A stretch of DNA of 64,000 nucleotides from Acanthosoma haemorrhoidale. Taxonomy: Eukaryota > Arthropoda > Insecta > Hemiptera > Acanthosomatidae. A program made the position numbers and the translations under genes. The notes beneath the pieces were generated by a model. The model ran no database searches. It was given only the letters and a program-made list of their open reading frames with translations, and was not told the DNA's origin. Position 1 is the stretch's first letter; each line of letters begins with the position of its first letter. Of the stretch, positions 35,401-47,917 are shown one piece after another. The stretch is from the NCBI GenBank assembly GCA_930367205.1, contig OV884012.1:151109405-151173404 (forward strand), written 5' to 3'.

Positions 35401-38300
35401 ACGGAGTATTAATATGTAATATGTGCAGAGGTTTCATATAAATCCAGTAGCATAAATGGAGCATCTTTCTTTGCATACATGAAAACATTAAACAGAAGCC
35501 AGGTCGAAACCGTTTAATAGCCCTCTTTTGATAAGAACTTTGAAAAAAATTGCAGCTTTTCACAGAACTGAATAATCTTTTCCCAAGTTCCACTAAATCA
35601 TTTTATTTCGTTATGCAACAGACACGAGCTGTCATAGTATTATATTACTATATTTTTCCACGTGTATATTAATAACTACGGAGTATTAATATGTAATATG
35701 TGCAGAGGTTTCATATAAATCCAGTAGCATAAATGGAGCATCTTTCTTTGCATACATGAAAACATTAAACAGAAGCCAGGTCGAAACCGTTTAATAGCCC
35801 TCTTTTGATAAGAACTTTGAAAAAAATTGCAGCTTTTCACAGAACTGAATAATCTTTTCCCAAGTTCCACTAAATCATTTTATTTCATTATGCAACAGAC
35901 ACGAGCTGTCATAGTATTATATTACTATATTTTTCCACGTGTATATTAATAACTACGGAGTATAAATATGTAATATGTGCAGAGGTTTCATATAAATCCA
36001 GTAGCATAAATGGAGCATCTTTCTTTGCATACATGAAAACATTAAACAGAAGCCAGGTCGAAACCGTTTAATAGCCCTCTTTTGATAAGAACTTTGAAAA
36101 CAATTGCAGCTTTTCACAGAACTGAATAATCTTTTCCCAAGTTCCACTAAATCATTTTATTTCGTTATGCAACAGACACGAGCTGTCATAGTATTATATT
36201 ACTATATTTTTCCACGTGTATATTAATAACTACGGAGTATAAATATGTAATATGTGCAGAGGTTTCATATAAATCCAGTAGCATAAATGGAGCATCTTTC
36301 TTTGCATACATGAAAACATTAAACAGAAGCCAGGTCGAAACCGTTTAATAGCCCTCTTTTGATAAGAACTTTGAAAACAATTGCAGCTTTTCACAGAACT
36401 GAATAATCTTTTCCCAAGTTCCACTAAATCATTTTATTTCATTATGCAACAGACACGAGCTGTCATAGTATTATATTACTATATTTTTCCACGTGTATAT
36501 TAATAACTACGGAGTATTAATATGTAATATGTGCAGAGGTTTCATATAAATCCAGTAGCATAAATGGAGCATCTTTCTTTGCATACATGAAAACATTAAA
36601 CAGAAGCCAGGTCGAAACCGTTTAATAGCCCTCTTTTGATAAGAACTTTGAAAACAATTGCAGCTTTTCACAGAACTGAATAATCTTTTCCCAAGTTCCA
36701 CTAAATCATTTTATTTCGTTATGCAACAGACACGAGCTGTCATAGTATTATATTACTATATTTTTCCACGTGTATATTAATAACTACGGAGTATTAATAT
36801 GTAATATGTGCAGAGGTTTCATATAAATCCAGTAGCATAAATGGAGCATCTTTCTTTGCATACATGAAAACATTAAACAGAAGCCAGGTCGAAACCGTTT
36901 AATAGCCCTCTTTTGATAAGAACTTTGAAAAAAATTGCAGCTTTTCACAGAACTGAATAATCTTTTCCCAAGTTCCACTAAATCATTTTATTTCATTATG
37001 CAACAGACACGAGCTGTCATAGTATTATATTACTATATTTTTCCACGTGTATATTAATAACTACGGAGTATTAATATGTAATATGTGCAGAGGTTTCATA
37101 TAAATCCAGTAGCATAAATGGAGCATCTTTCTTTGCATACATGAAAACATTAAACAGAAGCCAGGTCGAAACCGTTTAATAGCCCTCTTTTGATAAGAAC
37201 TTTGAAAACAATTGCAGCTTTTCACAGAACTGAATAATCTTTTCCCAAGTTCCACTAAATCATTTTATTTCATTATGCAACAGACACGAGCTGTCATAGT
37301 ATTATATTACTATATTTTTCCACGTGTATATTAATAACTACGGAGTATTAATATGTAATATGTGCAGAGGTTTCATATAAATCCAGTAGCATAAATGGAG
37401 CATCTTTCTTTGCATACATGAAAACATTAAACAGAAGCCAGGTCGAAACCGTTTAATAGCCCTCTTTTGATAAGAACTTTGAAAAAAATTGCAGCTTTTC
37501 ACAGAACTGAATAATCTTTTCCCAAGTTCCACTAAATCATTTTATTTCATTATGCAACAGACACGAGCTGTCATAGTATTATATTACTATATTTTTCCAC
37601 GTGTATATTAATAACTACGGAGTATTAATATGTAATATGTGCAGAGGTTTCATATAAATCCAGTAGCATAAATGGAGCATCTTTCTTTGCATACATGAAA
37701 ACATTAAACAGAAGCCAGGTCGAAACCGTTTAATAGCCCTCTTTTGATAAGAACTTTGAAAAAAATTGCAGCTTTTCACAGAACTGAATAATCTTTTCCC
37801 AAGTTCCACTAAATCATTTTATTTCATTATGCAACAGACACGAGCTGTCATAGTATTATATTACTATATTTTTCCACGTGTATATTAATAACTACGGAGT
37901 ATTAATATGTAATATGTGCAGAGGTTTCATATAAATCCAGTAGCATAAATGGAGCATCTTTCTTTGCATACATGAAAACATTAAACAGAAGCCAGGTCGA
38001 AACCGTTTAATAGCCCTCTTTTGATAAGAACTTTGAAAACAATTGCAGCTTTTCACAGAACTGAATAATCTTTTCCCAAGTTCCACTAAATCATTTTATT
38101 TCATTATGCAACAGACACGAGCTGTCATAGTATTATATTACTATATTTTTCCACGTGTATATTAATAACTACGGAGTATTAATATGTAATATGTGCAGAG
38201 GTTTCATATAAATCCAGTAGCATAAATGGAGCATCTTTCTTCGCATACATGAAAACATTAAACAGAAGCCAGTTCGAAACCGTTTAATAGCCCTTTTGAT
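32486..38300 (+). repeat. 277-bp tandem satellite array, 21 units
   Basis: Twenty-one head-to-tail units repeat with a period of exactly 277 bp (AAGAACTTT at 32486, 32763, and so on to 38301; the last unit is 2 bp short). Units differ at only a few positions, for example AAACAATTGC versus AAAAAATTGC and CGTTATGC versus CATTATGC. Unit 1 is the most diverged at its left edge. Unit 2 and the last unit share two private variants (CTTCGCATAC and CCAGTTCG). Every unit contains a CACGTG hexamer and TATTAATA twice around ACTACGGAG. A 64-codon minus frame recurs in all complete repeats, but 277 is not divisible by 3, so it is not one long repeat protein. Confidence 0.97.
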
Positions 38301-39899
38301 AAGAAGTTGTTTTTTTTGGAAGTCGGTTTTTCTAACTGTATCTTGGATTTTTTATATATTTTTTGATAAATTGTCAACAACTATGATAAAAATTATTATA
38401 TTATATTAAGCCTTAAGGGGAAGGCAATAGTTTATACTGTAACAAGGGGTAATTGTCTGTTAGGTCTGTTAGGGTAATTTTCAACCAAAGGAAGCTTTTT
38501 TTGTTACACTAACCATTCATGATGTTCTACCTTCTTGTTTTAATCGTTTATATTGCCCATACAACAATAATAGTATTTTAGACAAATATATTATAATAAA
38601 TAAGTTAAAACCACCATTAAATAGAACGCTAGAGTTTCATAAGATATCAGAAATATGATACATACAGCTAATTATTCGTCAAATAACTACAAGTTAAAAC
38701 AAGAAAATAATAAAACCCTAGTTCTGTGTTAAATACCTGGGAAAAATTTCGGAGAAATTTCGGCAGTGCGCAAGTTTAAATTTAGCCTCCATAATTGCAC
38801 GAATATTGTCGATATTAATAACAATACAAGAATATGAAAACAACACTTGCATAAAAATCCCATCGCTTAATTCCTAAAATATGATTCATACATATCAGTA
38901 CAATATGACCCGAATGATCTTAATCCTATACTGACGAAACTGAACAAACTTTCTAGCACTAATTAATTAATAACTGAAATTATACTGGCAATGACGCTAC
39001 CTAAACTGCTTTATACTTTAATCATCTTATAAGTTATTACGCAATGTTGTAAATATGAATTCCTATTTGGTATCCTTGCTGGATTGAGAAAGTAGATACA
39101 AATAAACAAGGGGGGAGGGGGTTCATAGGACCTTGCTATAATAGTCGAAATAAAATATGAGGAAATTGGTTATAGTAAAACTATTAATGTTTAAACCTAA
39201 TAATTTCCTAAAATCTGCAAGTACCAAAGGATCAGCACCGTCACTACTTAAAAATTTTTGATCTATCCTAGGTCTACAGCATGTCCTTAGTGGTCTACAA
39301 AGTGCTTTCTTATAATAAAAATAAATAAGATATTGATTATTGTAAGTAGGTACAAAGTTTTTTGAAATTGTTAAATTTTTTTTTATGTACATTGTATAGG
39401 TTGACAATTTCCATACATATATTATGAACAAATCTTGAAATAATGTTAATAAACCGAAATATGTACCCCTTAAAAGTACTAACTCAGTTCAACGACTCGA
39501 TCGAAACCGGTGACCCAAAAATCAGACGGGGAGAGATCCGAAATGTATGAGAGAAACTTTCTATTGTAAAGCGTTCTCTTCATAATAACACCTCAGCTGA
39601 TTGATATACTGTACTTTATAGGTGGTATTTATGGAAAATATTAAAGTGACATTTCCTAATTACTTAGCCGCCAAAGTTCCTTTGCCGGCTTGAGTAGCTT
39701 GTAAAGCAGGGCTTAAGCTGCGGCAATGAGTAGAATTTGATGAATGATGAAAATGATTCACTTAACTTTCACCTTAAACGATTTAAGCAATAATTTTCAA
39801 AGATAAAAATAGCTTTAGTTGATATAGCATAAGACCATAAGGTATTCAAATTATTTTATATGCAGTTTTAGTATTTTTGTTTTGCCGTGTAGCCTCACG
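38301..39899. other. AT-rich intergenic region, no gene seen
   Basis: Unique-looking AT-rich sequence follows the array directly. The 102-codon minus frame at 39123-39431 has no recognisable domain. Confidence 0.45.
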
Positions 39900-39929
39900 A
39901 GACCAATGTGACACACAGTGACGTACCTC

Positions 39930-40035
39930 CACCTTTTTTGTAGGGATGCTACAGGAAATACAGAATAATTTGTAAATGGATTCACTTGTGGATCTATAAT
40001 TGTATATAATTGTCTGTAAGTTTAAAGGGGCTATG

Positions 40036-40071
<36 letters not shown>
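39930..40071 (+). mobile_element. Poly(A)-ended retroelement, 5'-truncated
   Basis: The sequence ends in 36 A at 40036-40071, preceded by TTTAAAGGGGCTATG. A diverged copy in the opposite orientation lies at 10055-10154. The long pure A tail suggests a young insertion. No coding is visible and the left boundary is uncertain. It could be a SINE or the tail of a non-LTR element. Confidence 0.65.
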
Positions 40072-40074
<3 letters not shown>

Positions 40075-43000
40075 TTTACTCCCAGCATCTTTAGAGTAAT
40101 CGGAAGAAAATTACGTTTCAATTAATTTTTGTAATAATAACACTTACTACTTAAACAACTTTGTAATTACAAGCTTTTAATTGAACAATAACTCTTCATT
40201 TCTTACATATGATTTTGTTTTATTTTTACCATCACTGGGACATGAAGTAAAACTTTATGAAAAAATCCCTCTTTCAACAATTTTCTCTATCAATCGAAGC
40301 AATATTGCGAAAAAATTGCAAGCATAATTTTAGTGACACTTTTAGTTTCTTTTTGTGACTACTCTCCATTTAATTCCCAAGACATATTTTTAATCAGGAC
40401 AACAATATAATAATTCGACATCTTAACAAAAAAGTAGGATAATGTTTATGTTTAAATATTATTTTCATAGATTTCGCTGTTTAATAAGAGACATATGTAT
40501 ATATTTTTAGTGGTTTATTAAATGAACAGGCCTGTTCAAGGATATATGTTTATGAAGAATATGAATGACATTTTTGGTGTCATTACAGCATTGGTACCAT
40601 AACTTTGACAAACTTTAATTCGTTAATAAAATGTTTGTATAGTTTAGGCATGATGACCTTGAATGTGGGAAACTCAACACTTCCGTTTCTATAATATTAT
40701 TTTCCAGGATGTTGGTGTTTCATTTTCCACATTCAAGAACACCATGGATAAAATATAGACAAATTTTATTAAAAGGCTCAAGCTTTATTTAATAAATCAG
40801 TAAAATTTATTTTTTAATTACTACATAATTATAAGTAATGAGCGTTCAATATTTTTCACAAGATTTTTGTTTATTTTTAGCACTGTCAAGACAACAAATG
40901 GAACAACCATAGAAATTATCAGTACTTTAAAAATAACACTGATTCAGTTAAAGTTGAGAGCACAAAGTTAATGGCAGTTTCAGAGATTTTTTTTTTAATT
41001 ATCTTTTAAAACTATCAGGGTTTTAATTTGAATTTCAGGATGTTGTTAATTTGATACCCCACTCAAAAGTATATGCAAATATATATCTGTTAGTAACTAA
41101 TTAATAATACTTCGTCATTATTGATGTTTGTATGCCTTTCCAATATCAAATGAGAGGAACGTCTAAAATGTCTTTCTCCGGCTTGAACAGGATACCCACA
41201 AAGGCCTGAACAGACAGACAGTTAGAACCCCCCCCAAAAAAAAAAAAAAAGAAAAAGGTGAAAAAAAAGTAAATTTTCACCTTTAAAGCCTGACTAAAAA
41301 TGATAAGGATGCCTTGATTACCTTAGATCTAGTCAAGGATAAATATTTTTCTCAAAGTGTAGTGAATAATTGAAATTACAGGAATTTAAATATTTGATTC
41401 TTGAGTAATTAAAGAAAACAACATTTTACATTTTAAGTAGGGTATTAAATATAAGATCTCAACGTGTGGAATAATGATGTATTTGAAGTTACGTACAAAA
41501 ACGGCATTACAATCGTTGTCAAATTTTAATTGTGTAATGATACTTTACTTTTTTTCTCTCGTTGGAATGCCTACAGCGTTTTAAATGGTAGAAGACAGCA
41601 TAATCCACGTTTGTGCAAGTTCTTTGCCAACATCCCCGGAATGCCTTACAACTTCACTTTAATTAGAGTACTTTTTAGGGATCTGCATGGAATTAACCTG
41701 AGTCCTTTGTCTTCCTAATTAACTCCAGGGGATTTTGGGTCACTTAGCAAGATGCTAAAAACAATTAGCCACACTAATTAATAGAATTTCCTAGAGCAAG
41801 CGAACTCCAGTAGTCATGAAAAAGGAAAATATTTAAATCCTGCAATATCGATGGCCATAGTGCACAATAAATCAAGTCCCTATTATAAATACCAATTCAT
41901 AAGATACTCGTAAACATAACAAATATAAATATAAATATAATAGCTCAAGGAAAAAAAACAATTTGAAAGAAATATAAATTATCCTTATATTTATAATAAG
42001 TAATTCTTATAATAAATATTATAAGAAGTATAAATAAATTATACCAAGTATAATTATGCCAATTATTCTGAATTCAATATGAAATATAATTTATATTTCA
42101 ATTAATCTATAAATAGCCCAAAAGGGAGTGAAAGGTATGAATGAGAAACTGAAATTTTAATTTCTTAGAAATGTGCAAATTAATTCACTTCTTTCTAAAA
42201 TTTTACCATTTCATACTTATCAATACAAACTTTTTAGCAAGTTCAAACAGTTCCTCGACAAGAAAAATGTAATCATTTAGTAACTGAATCGATATTTAGT
42301 AATTTATATCGATGTACTTAAGATTATTTTAATTATCAAGCTAGATTTTTCAAAACTGTATCTACAGAGCCTATTCGTTTCTTCTCAAGTCTCGTACCGT
42401 CGAAAATCAAATATCCTATTCACATCAAAACTGCCTCCTTAGCCTATTAGTTCGCTAAAAGGTTTCGTAAAACGAATTAAAAGGATGTTGCACCTTTTTT
42501 TTACACAGACAATATTAATTAAATCCTACCAAACAAAGAAACTATTGGAAATAGCTTTTTTACTTAATATATTAGATACAAAGAACGGTATGTTCAGTCA
42601 ATGGGTATAATTCACAAATAATTATTCATATTTTTGGACCCAGAGACGCTTTTTTTTTGCTTTTCTCGGCAATCAACTGCTATTCATATTTTGATTTAAA
42701 TGTTGATATAGTGATTAATTGTACAATGTGAGTTATTAAAAATAAAAATTATTAGGACTATTTTAACAAGAAATGGTTATCTTTGCACTAAATATATTTT
42801 TTTTTTTTTGTGATGGGAAACATACCCAAGCACGTGATTTATTTTAATAGAAAATGTTCGTGTTTTTTTATTTGGTTTGGTAGACCACAGCGTAGGAGTC
42901 GAATTGGAACAAACTGTTGAGAGATGGCAGTTTAGGTTTTGTATTCAGCACCGACCCTGGCGCAATTAACATTTGAGAATACTTTCACCCGTGGAACGCA

Positions 43001-44095
43001 ACTGCAAACAGGTTTCTCAACGCCTCAAAAATATTTCTTGTAGCGAAGGTAGCTGGATTGTCTCTACATAGGTTCATATCCTCGCCGGAATTTGCTTCAT
43101 ACGTGAAAGGGCGCGTTGTGACACGATACGAAATATACCACAAAGAGAATTTTTATATACGAAACGTAGGCTATTATTACTCGAACCGTCGTTTATATGG
43201 CGTAAATAAATAAGCAATACATGGCAATATAATCCAATAACTGCGTAGTCTATCTGCACCAGGAGATATACTGTCCATTGATACGAGCTGTTATTCATAC
43301 AGGGTGAAAAAAAGGTGGAAACGACTAAATTTATTACTTCATAATATTTTACCCATTTTTACGCTCATCTTCCCTTTCTAAACACAGAGACGTCCAATTG
43401 TAAATACTGTACACTCCGCGAATCTTAATAAGTAATGAAGCTTTAGAGTTATTAATTAACTAATTCGTGATAAAGAAAAATGAACAGTTTTCTATCATAT
43501 GAGTATCAAAATAAAGAACTCGATGTTATGATTTATCAATCTGTAATCACAAAAAGTCATTATAACTATCATCACATTGGTGTTCCCATTTTTTTCGACA
43601 GCCGATCTTTAACACAGAAAGAGATTATAAAATTTTATATAAAATATTAAAAATAAAATATGGAAAATACTAATTCTGACTATCCGATTAATTTAATTAA
43701 ATACATTTTAATATGGCATGATTCGAGAAAAATACACAGACAAATAATTTCACTTATTAAAAGAAATATTCGACAGAAGGTTGGTGTAAAAACAACTTTT
43801 ATGATTTTAATGTCCACAACTTTTGTATAATTATAAAAAATTAAAATTGAAGAGCAATCTATAAAATTTAAAATTTTGAATAAAAAGTAAATAATGATAT
43901 TATTTACTTCACAGCTTCCAAATATAGCTTAATGAATTTAAAAAAAAATATTGATAATCTCACGACTTCCAAAGCTAAAGCTATATTATAAATAAAATGA
44001 ATTGGTTACTTAATTATTTACATTTAATATGAGTATGAATGTAACTATTAGGTAGAACATATCAAATAAGCATTTCAGTACAATTTAAGTCCGCC
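40072..44095. other. Long AT-rich intergenic region
   Basis: Four kilobases without a recognisable gene or RNA. A less AT-rich segment at about 42880-43320 holds a 74-codon minus frame (43074-43298) with no identifiable motif. Confidence 0.45.
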
Positions 44096-44345
44096 TGCTC
44101 TTGGAGGCAAGAATGAGCCTTGTACTGCACTATTTTATATATTAGACTTCTTTGTAATCTGAAGGTGAGCCCCATCACCTAGTCCTGTATATTGTTATTG
44201 ACTTTTTAACTTCAAATAGAAAATTTTGTTTTTGTAATGCCTCCTTCCAATGCATCTGCGTATACAGCACGAAGAGAACATTGTAAATCTTGTACATTGA
44301 ATTTTGTTCGTCTGTAAATAATCTTGTTAAATAAAGGGATTTTGA
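44096..44345 (+). repeat. Possible non-LTR retroelement 3' UTR
   Basis: This stretch contains AAGGTGAGCCCCATCAC (about 44163-44179), shared with the jockey-B 3' end near 47842 and with 10252. It ends shortly after an AATAAA near 44333. It reads like a retroelement 3' UTR on the + strand. No upstream coding sequence is recognised. Confidence 0.35.
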
Positions 44346-44774
44346 AAACAAAAAAATAAATCAATAAATAAAACTAGTTTACTATTAACAATTGTACATA
44401 CTGCCCATTTTCGTTCACACATTTACTCGATGTTCGCCTTAATTGACCCATTGGGTTTTGTATTCTTAACGCGTCATATCCAATGCGAAATCACCACAAA
44501 TGTCCCGTATCTAATTCCCACTGAAAAAATGTCTTCTAAAAACACAATAATAGCATAAATGGAAGAAATCCTACTACGATTATGTCCATGTCACGTGGAC
44601 TTATTTATAATCTGAAAAAAAAATGGATTTTCCCCAGGAATTATTAAACTTCATACTTTCGTGGTAAAACGTGAATGTTTCTGAACTTTATAAAGGGCTG
44701 CGGATTAAATTTATTGCCATGTCAGTCTGTGAGTGGGCGTTTTATTAGGCCAATGAGCCGGGGGACCGGTTTGG

Positions 44775-44953
44775 GCCAGGCTTCACTAATCTCTGGATCT
44801 CGATGAAGAAACGTTCACTTTCTTCACCGTGCCTACCGTCGCAGCCTTCTGGGTCTGTATGCAAGCCTGCGAGATCACCGTCTGCGTGTCCTGTCCTGGA
44901 ATGGTGCTTGCAATGACCACTCCATCGTTTCTGGGTTCATAAAATAGACGAAG
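44775..44953 (-). other. GC-rich open frame, possible exon or element scrap
   Basis: On the minus strand a GC-rich island in AT-rich surroundings has an open frame of about 55 codons ending at a TAG near 44785. It includes NDGVVIASTIPGQDTQTVIS and ends SSSRSRD. A possible splice acceptor (pyrimidines then GATGTAG) precedes the frame at phase 0. That phase does not match the phase-1 donor of the signal-peptide exon at 46196. I do not recognise the family. Confidence 0.3.
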
Positions 44954-46195
44954 CTACATCCAGATAGGTTAGGTTCAGGCACAAAAGAATAATATTTAAA
45001 TTATAAACTATAATGTGAATTTCCGTTAGTAGTTTAGACTAGTCAATCAGAGGTTCAGTTGCATCATCATTTCTTCCCCATTGGAACAAACATTTTTTTT
45101 GTTTTCTGGTAACTTAAATTTTTTTTTGTAAATTATAAACCTTTTTTTTTTATATATGTATATATAAACGAAATGAAGGAAATTTTGGCTCAAAGTCTCC
45201 ACGTCAGTATCTCAAAAACTTAATAAATAATTGCCTCTAATTTTTTGTCATGTCTCTGAATATGTACCTAACTAGAGGGAAAATCTGAGAACTTTAAACC
45301 TTGAATAGTTACAGAGCTAAAACTTATGAAAATCTTAATAGAAATCAAAACGGGCCTTACTTTTTCTAGGTTTAACTTCCATTCCTTCCTCTTATTGTAC
45401 TTTCACCAAAAACTAATTAGAGTATTCCAAGGTGCTGGGAGGTATAAATTAAAATTTCAGGTAACTTCAATCGCTTCATTGAATGGACACTCATATCCAT
45501 GTGGAAGACGATCATCCCTTAGCGCCTAAATAAAATAAACCTACTGCACTCGGGCTCAGATAAAATGATACACGCCAAATTTTTTATGGAGTGCTATATA
45601 AAATATGACTAAATATTATTTCATTTAAATATTTGGTAGCTATGACAACGACGAGACTTCAGGGTAGTATGAATTCCGCAGGATGCTGTCAAGTAGAGAT
45701 CTCCAACTTTATGTAGAGCAAATTTATGGTTTCCAAGTTGTAAAAAAATGACAATACCAGCCTGATCATTGCTGGAATCATAGTGTCAACGTTGCTAATG
45801 AAAGCACATCTTATTGTTTATAAAAGAAAGTATGAAAACGACTTTGAGTGAGTGGTCGAGAAATAATAAACAGTAGAGAAACTTAATAAGAATGTGACAT
45901 CGCTAATTGAAATGTTCATCTTAAGACCACTGGTTATCACAATAGTTGTTCATAATATTCCATTTTCATGGTAACATAGATAAAATCAGAACTCGTCTTC
46001 TCCCACTGGTATGATTATTGTAAAAGTAAGAAAGAGAAACCATTTCTTATGGAAGTCAAAGCGAGTACGGTGACTTTTGTGCTAACCATTAATACAGGGA
46101 TAATCAAGAATTCAGTAACAAAGCAAAAAAATTAATAAAGAAAAATTACATCAATTGTCAAAGGATAAATGCATAGATATCCCAAAGACACTCAC

Positions 46196-46256
46196 CTTGT
46201 TGTTGCTGTGCTCTAGAAGCGGACAGGAGAGCGAAGATTGCGAACTGGAAGATCAT
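46196..46256 (-). CDS. First coding exon of a secreted protein (signal peptide)
   Basis: On the minus strand ATG at 46256 opens 20 codons: MIFQFAIFALLSASRA followed by four Gln. Then one extra base and a consensus donor (CAAG|GTGAGT, GT at 46195-46194) end the exon in phase 1. The peptide is a textbook signal sequence: short N-region, hydrophobic core, small residues before a likely cut after SRA. Insect cuticular and other secreted protein genes often have a first exon of this kind. The upstream DNA (46260-46370) is the most GC-rich patch of the neighbourhood, consistent with a promoter and 5' UTR. No downstream exon could be assigned, so identity and total length are unknown. Confidence 0.5.
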
Positions 46257-46259
46257 GTC

Positions 46260-46480
46260 GGCAGACTACGGTAGCATCACAGAGCACAACACACGCGACA
46301 ATGGAAAGGTGGCACGTAGAGACTATCCTCCCTAATGCGGAGCAGCGGCTCGACTGCGGCGCCACCGCGCGGTAAACATCCCCCTCCAGTCTCCGGTCTC
46401 CGCTCTCCGCTCTCTGTCTCTATCCTCTTTCTCTTTGTCCCTGTCTTCTCTTTCACTCTCTCTCTTCATTTTATTGGTGG
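46260..46480 (-). promoter_or_regulatory. Putative promoter / 5' UTR region of the signal-peptide gene
   Basis: A GC-rich segment (46300-46385) directly upstream of the minus-strand ATG is followed by a pyrimidine-rich tract on + (46380-46475, purine-rich on the coding strand). No clear TATA box is seen. The assignment rests on composition and position only. Confidence 0.3.
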
Positions 46481-46609
46481 ATTTCATTTCTTAAAGCAAT
46501 AAGCAATAGGTAAAGCTGTACACATATATGGGCCAATACATAACAAGAGGGAATTTTGAAGGATATTGTCTCGCTGATTTTTATGTTTTTCAACAAACAC
46601 ATTAAAATG

Positions 46610-47010
46610 GTATTGATATAACAACTTTATTATGATAAAATTATAATCTGCCTCATTGGGCAATATTTAATTGTGATAAATGTTTTCTCTATAAATAAAT
46701 GTTTCTATGTGAAAACTCCCACTGTTACGCATTTATAGCAGGTCACGAGGCCACTGCGTTGTTTTAGTCTCCGAGGAGGATTATAGGGATGAGTGGTGCA
46801 GTGCAATGACTGTGCTTCGGGACTAGGGTGGTTGGATAGGTTACTATGGAATTTCATGAACTTGGAAGGGATGAGTTGGAGAATGTAGGGTATATTAAGA
46901 TCGTTATGAAGGGTTTTGTTGCTGACGTAATAAGGGGCATTTACTATTGTTCTCGGGACTTTTGATTGAAAGGATTGGGCTCGCTTGATGTTCGACTTTT
47001 TTTCTGTAAT
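46610..47010 (-). mobile_element. Jockey-A 3' end with UTR deletion, TSD-bounded
   Basis: An 11-bp target duplication, ACATTAAAATG, lies at 46599-46609 and 47011-47021. The copy starts (5', at 47010) in ORF2 at the KKSNIK block, keeps SFQSKVPRTIVNAPYYVSN, and ends at the ACAACTTTATTATGAT terminus near 46620. The GC-rich middle of the UTR seen in other copies is missing. This is an internal deletion, because both ends are intact. Confidence 0.85.
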
Positions 47011-47021
47011 ACATTAAAATG

Positions 47022-47837
47022 AAGAACCCTCAACAAGATTGTTGTTATCGTTGGTGTTATTTGTATGTGTATTTTCGGGTAGTGTCGGTCAATAATTCTA
47101 TATTTTAAACAATACGTAGGTGCATAACTCCTAGCACTACTGGGTATAGCACAGGGCCTCAATAAGTTCTCACAGCTTGTCTTATTGTCCTCACCTAAGC
47201 CTCACCTTTAAAGGTCCGTGTAAGCTTGTGATTAAATCTCAGCAACTCTCCATTTGTGAGTTGAATTTTTCACCCCCATTGTTGATTGTGCCTCGCTTTA
47301 ATGAAGAACTTATTATTTTGCGTGCCCATGTCCAGTTGGTCAGCAATAATGCGATATATTATTATTACGTATGGTACAAATGTAAAAGAGGGATGATCCA
47401 GCTGCTTTAATAATTTTTAACCTTTAAATACAAAATGCAGACGAGAAAACATTTTGGGCTAAGCCATGACCACGAGGAGAAATAACTTTGGACACCCTTA
47501 CGCTAATTGGAGAATTACAATTGCGAATAACTCATAGCAGTAATATTGTTTCCCTCTGAGAGTTCTTTAAGTACCATTGCTATGCCTGATGAGATCACAA
47601 GATAGGGATATGTCCAACCTTCATTATAAATAACACAAAGGGCGACTGGGGCGTTACAGATAATTGAGACTTCGTGCCTCAACATCACACAGCTTATTCA
47701 AATGAAGGTAGGGAATTAAGGGAATATCGTAGGACCCTGGCCTGGAGAATACTATTATTAAAAAGGACACTATAGTTAGGACGAAACTGTTTTGAAAAAG
47801 GGACCTTTGGGGTCAATTCGGAGTCAATGGATCCGTT
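47022..47837. other. Intergenic, no gene seen
   Basis: No recognisable coding sequence. The 72-77 codon frames at 46944-47162 and 47177-47410 have no motif. Confidence 0.4.
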
Positions 47838-47886
47838 TATTAAAAGTGATGGGACTCGCCTTATTTATCATAGACTTAGAACTAAC

Positions 47887-47888
<2 letters not shown>

Positions 47889-47917
<29 letters not shown>

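Noticed and set aside
32629..38086. Twenty identical 64-codon minus-strand frames in the 277-bp repeat, as a gene family
   Set aside because: Their uniformity follows from the repeat identity. The period is not a multiple of three, changes among copies include amino-acid replacements, and there is no recognisable domain or promoter.
32486..38300. CRISPR-like array
   Set aside because: Whole 277-bp units are identical, without short repeats separated by unique spacers, and the genome is eukaryotic.
44785..46196. Direct splicing of the signal-peptide exon to the GC-rich frame at 44775-44953
   Set aside because: The donor is phase 1, while each acceptor tried before the GC-rich frame leads to a stop codon in that phase.
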